NCBI GenBank assembly: GCA_934394515.1
Contig: CAKRRU010000068.1
Span: forward strand, 1 to 14,341
Direction: 5' to 3'
DNA length: 14,341 nucleotides
From: an uncultured Acetatifactor sp.
Lineage (GTDB): Bacteria > Bacillota > Clostridia > Lachnospirales > Lachnospiraceae
Shown here: in pieces, positions 12,872 to 14,341 of the stretch
Layout: each line of letters begins with the position of its first letter
Numbering within the stretch: the stretch's first letter is position 1
Notes under the pieces: model-generated
Seen by the model: the letters and a program-made list of their open reading frames with translations, nothing else
Databases searched by the model: none
What the model was told of the DNA's origin: nothing
Translations under genes and position numbers: made by a program

Positions 12872-14113
12872 TTAGTCTATTACATTGCGCATACCGATAA
12901 TAGGGCTATAATCCACGGCGCTGATAATAACGCCTTTCCGGGAATTGGCAGAGTGAATGATCTGTCCGTCCCCAATATACAGTCCTACATGGGTACAACT
13001 CTTTCCGCCGTTGGAACTGTAGCATACGATATCTCCGGGCTGCAGTTCTTCGGAACTGATGCTGCGTCCCGCACCGGAATACTGCCCTCCCGGCGTGCGG
13101 CTGATGGAATAGCCGAACTCCGCATAGATAAAGCAGGTAAAGCCCGAGCAATCCGTTCCTCCCGACAGGCTGGAGCCACCGTGTACATACCGGTTACCGA
13201 GATACTGCATGGCATAATCAATGATTCCCTGTCTGAGCTCTTCATTGGAGGTATAGGTTGTAGTGGGAAGTGTGATATTCGTAATCACCTCCGGTGTCTC
13301 CTGCTCCGTACTTTGCTCTCTCTCCTGAAGTGCTTTCTGTGCTGCAATCTCTGCCTGTTCCTCTTCGATGGTCTTCGCATAGATGAATTCTTCGGAAATC
13401 GTCACATATTCCGCAGAGACATAACCTTCCTTGTCTTCTGTATACTGTACCTTCAGCCATTCCCCGTCATTCTCAAGGATCTCAGTCTTCTCTCCGTTGT
13501 CAATATAACCGATCCGCTTTGCATCCGTCGCCGCATCCTGTCGCACATTCAGACGGTCTGCTGTAACAGTTGCATATCTGGTCACATAATTGTCCACGAC
13601 TTCCGCTGCAGCATCTCCGTAGATAAAAAATTCAGCCTTGATATAGCCTTCCACATTCCCGGAGACGATTTGGAACCAGTCCTGATCTTCTCCCGCCACA
13701 TCCAGGATCTGTGCCACCGCTCCGTCATAGATTTTGCCTACTACCGCACTGTCCGTGTTCGGTTCGGTTCTCACGTTCACATAATTGGTCACATTGGCAA
13801 TGGCTAACGATGCATACTCGTCTTCATTCGTGTCCTCTACGGACGCTTCCGCCACAGGAACATCCGCAGAATCTGCCAGTTCTTCCGCTGCCCCGGGGTC
13901 CTCGGTCTCTCTGCCCTGTACTGCCAGCAGATCCTCAATGGTGATCTGTCCGGTCGCCGGGATCGGCTCGACACCGATCTGATGTATTTCTGACGCATAT
14001 ACTTTCTGTACTGAAGCTCCACTCTGTATTTTTAGTTCTCCGGTTCCTGCTGCTGCCATCAGACTACTGCCTGTGAGAGCTACCACCAGTACCATTACAA
14101 CTCTTTTCTTCAT
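12872..14113 (-). CDS. Secreted SH3-SH3-NlpC/P60 cell-wall hydrolase
   Basis: The 413-residue protein starts with a signal peptide (MKKRVVMVLVVALTGSSLMAAAG), then an acidic low-complexity stretch (about 60-100). Two bacterial SH3 domains follow (about 106-165 with NYVNVRTEPNTDSAVVGKI, and 180-240 with DRLNVRQDAATDAKRIGYI), then a charged helical linker (245-275) and an NlpC/P60 domain (about 290-413). Catalytic residues visible are Cys322 in GGTDCSGF, His375 in CTHVGLYIG and His387 in IIHS. Such enzymes cleave peptidoglycan stem peptides, usually between gamma-D-Glu and the diamino acid, and the SH3 domains bind the wall. The ATG at 14111-14113 has AGGA 8 bases upstream. No strong promoter is seen in the 90-base gap upstream. 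The length and domain order are normal, with no sign of damage. Confidence 0.93.
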   Translation of the reverse strand: MKKRVVMVLVVALTGSSLMAAAGTGELKIQSGASVQKVYASEIHQIGVEPIPATGQITIEDLLAVQGRETEDPGAAEELADSADVPVAEASVEDTNEDEYASLAIANVTNYVNVRTEPNTDSAVVGKIYDGAVAQILDVAGEDQDWFQIVSGNVEGYIKAEFFIYGDAAAEVVDNYVTRYATVTADRLNVRQDAATDAKRIGYIDNGEKTEILENDGEWLKVQYTEDKEGYVSAEYVTISEEFIYAKTIEEEQAEIAAQKALQEREQSTEQETPEVITNITLPTTTYTSNEELRQGIIDYAMQYLGNRYVHGGSSLSGGTDCSGFTCFIYAEFGYSISRTPGGQYSGAGRSISSEELQPGDIVCYSSNGGKSCTHVGLYIGDGQIIHSANSRKGVIISAVDYSPIIGMRNVID

Positions 14114-14203
14114 TTCAACTTCCTGTTTTTCACTTCTGTAAATTAATCTGTTCCACCATGGATTCCGCCGTGGTACAAAAAACTTCTGTCCCCGGGCTGA
14201 CCG

Positions 14204-14341
14204 CTACGTCCCTGCGGCGATATTGGTACGGCTCACCCGTTCGAATGTTCTGACGAAATCCGACACCTCGATATAGAACTGTCCGTAGGTCTCGTCCGAG
14301 GAGACATTGATCAGGTCGCCGGTTCTGGTCTTCTCGCCGTT
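14204..14341 (-). CDS. C-terminal 45 codons of an unidentified gene (partial)
   Basis: The minus strand is open from the window edge to a TAG at 14204-14206. It reads NGEKTRTGDLINVSSDE, then TYGQFYIEVSDFVRTFERV and SRTNIAAGT. I do not recognise the family. The piece is polar with no membrane segment and could be the end of a soluble or extracytoplasmic domain. The codons (GGC, GAC, ACC, CTG) look somewhat G/C-richer than those of the neighbours. It lies 90 bases upstream of the NlpC/P60 gene in the same direction. No clear terminator follows: a T run (about 14176-14181 on the minus strand) exists but lacks a stable stem before it. Coding on this strand is likely, but the evidence is short. 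Confidence 0.45.
   Translation of the reverse strand, partial: NGEKTRTGDLINVSSDETYGQFYIEVSDFVRTFERVSRTNIAAGT

Noticed and set aside
12734..13807. A 357-codon open frame on the plus strand
   Set aside because: It lies almost wholly antisense to the well-supported SH3-NlpC/P60 gene, starts inside the capA-like gene, has Cys/Arg/Ile-rich non-protein-like composition and no ribosome binding site.
14155..14174. Stem ACCATGG/CCGTGGT as terminator of the right-edge gene
   Set aside because: On the minus strand the stem has a C-A mismatch and the T run lies before it rather than after it, so it would not terminate that transcript.

Overview
The window looks like an ordinary chromosomal stretch of a Clostridia/Bacillota gut bacterium, most likely a Lachnospiraceae member. 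This is judged from the start of histidyl-tRNA synthetase (MALSKKPTTGMKDILP...), the mid-range G+C, Gram-positive ribosome binding sites (AGGAGG type), TTGACA/TATAAT promoters, and a lipoprotein-based amino-acid ABC transporter. Genus cannot be fixed from the sequence alone. I see no RNA genes, CRISPR array, insertion sequence or phage genes.

Layout, left to right. Positions 1-73 hold the first 24 codons of hisS (minus strand) with a near-consensus promoter. Positions 183-452 encode a small unrecognised coiled-coil protein. Positions 573-1796 encode a sodium/serine-threonine symporter (sstT) with its own promoter and a terminator. Positions 2058-3244 hold a pair of short chromate-transporter-family (ChrA) genes overlapping by 4 bp. 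Positions 3287-3649 are the remnant of a periplasmic-binding-type sensor domain, broken at both ends. Positions 3689-7953 are a compact three-gene operon of large multi-spanning membrane proteins: one full-length 741-residue protein of the PTPS-related/YfhO-like type, followed by two shorter proteins that resemble its first and second halves in order. Positions 8099-11290 hold a polar amino-acid ABC importer (binding lipoprotein, two permeases, ATPase). All of these genes are on the minus strand.

The only plus-strand gene is a CapA/PgsA-like metallophosphatase (11485-12786), transcribed divergently from the binding-protein gene. It converges on a secreted SH3-SH3-NlpC/P60 cell-wall hydrolase (12872-14113, minus). 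The right edge carries the last 45 codons of an unidentified minus-strand gene.

Two regions are the most interesting. The first is the split paralogue pair behind the full-length membrane protein, which ends in the same reading frame as the broken sensor remnant. The second is the control region of the amino-acid importer: a terminator between the binding-protein gene and the permeases, followed by a second promoter and a 15-bp palindrome resembling a CodY box. I do not see convincing evidence for a wholly new multi-gene system. The membrane-protein cluster is the best candidate for undescribed biology.
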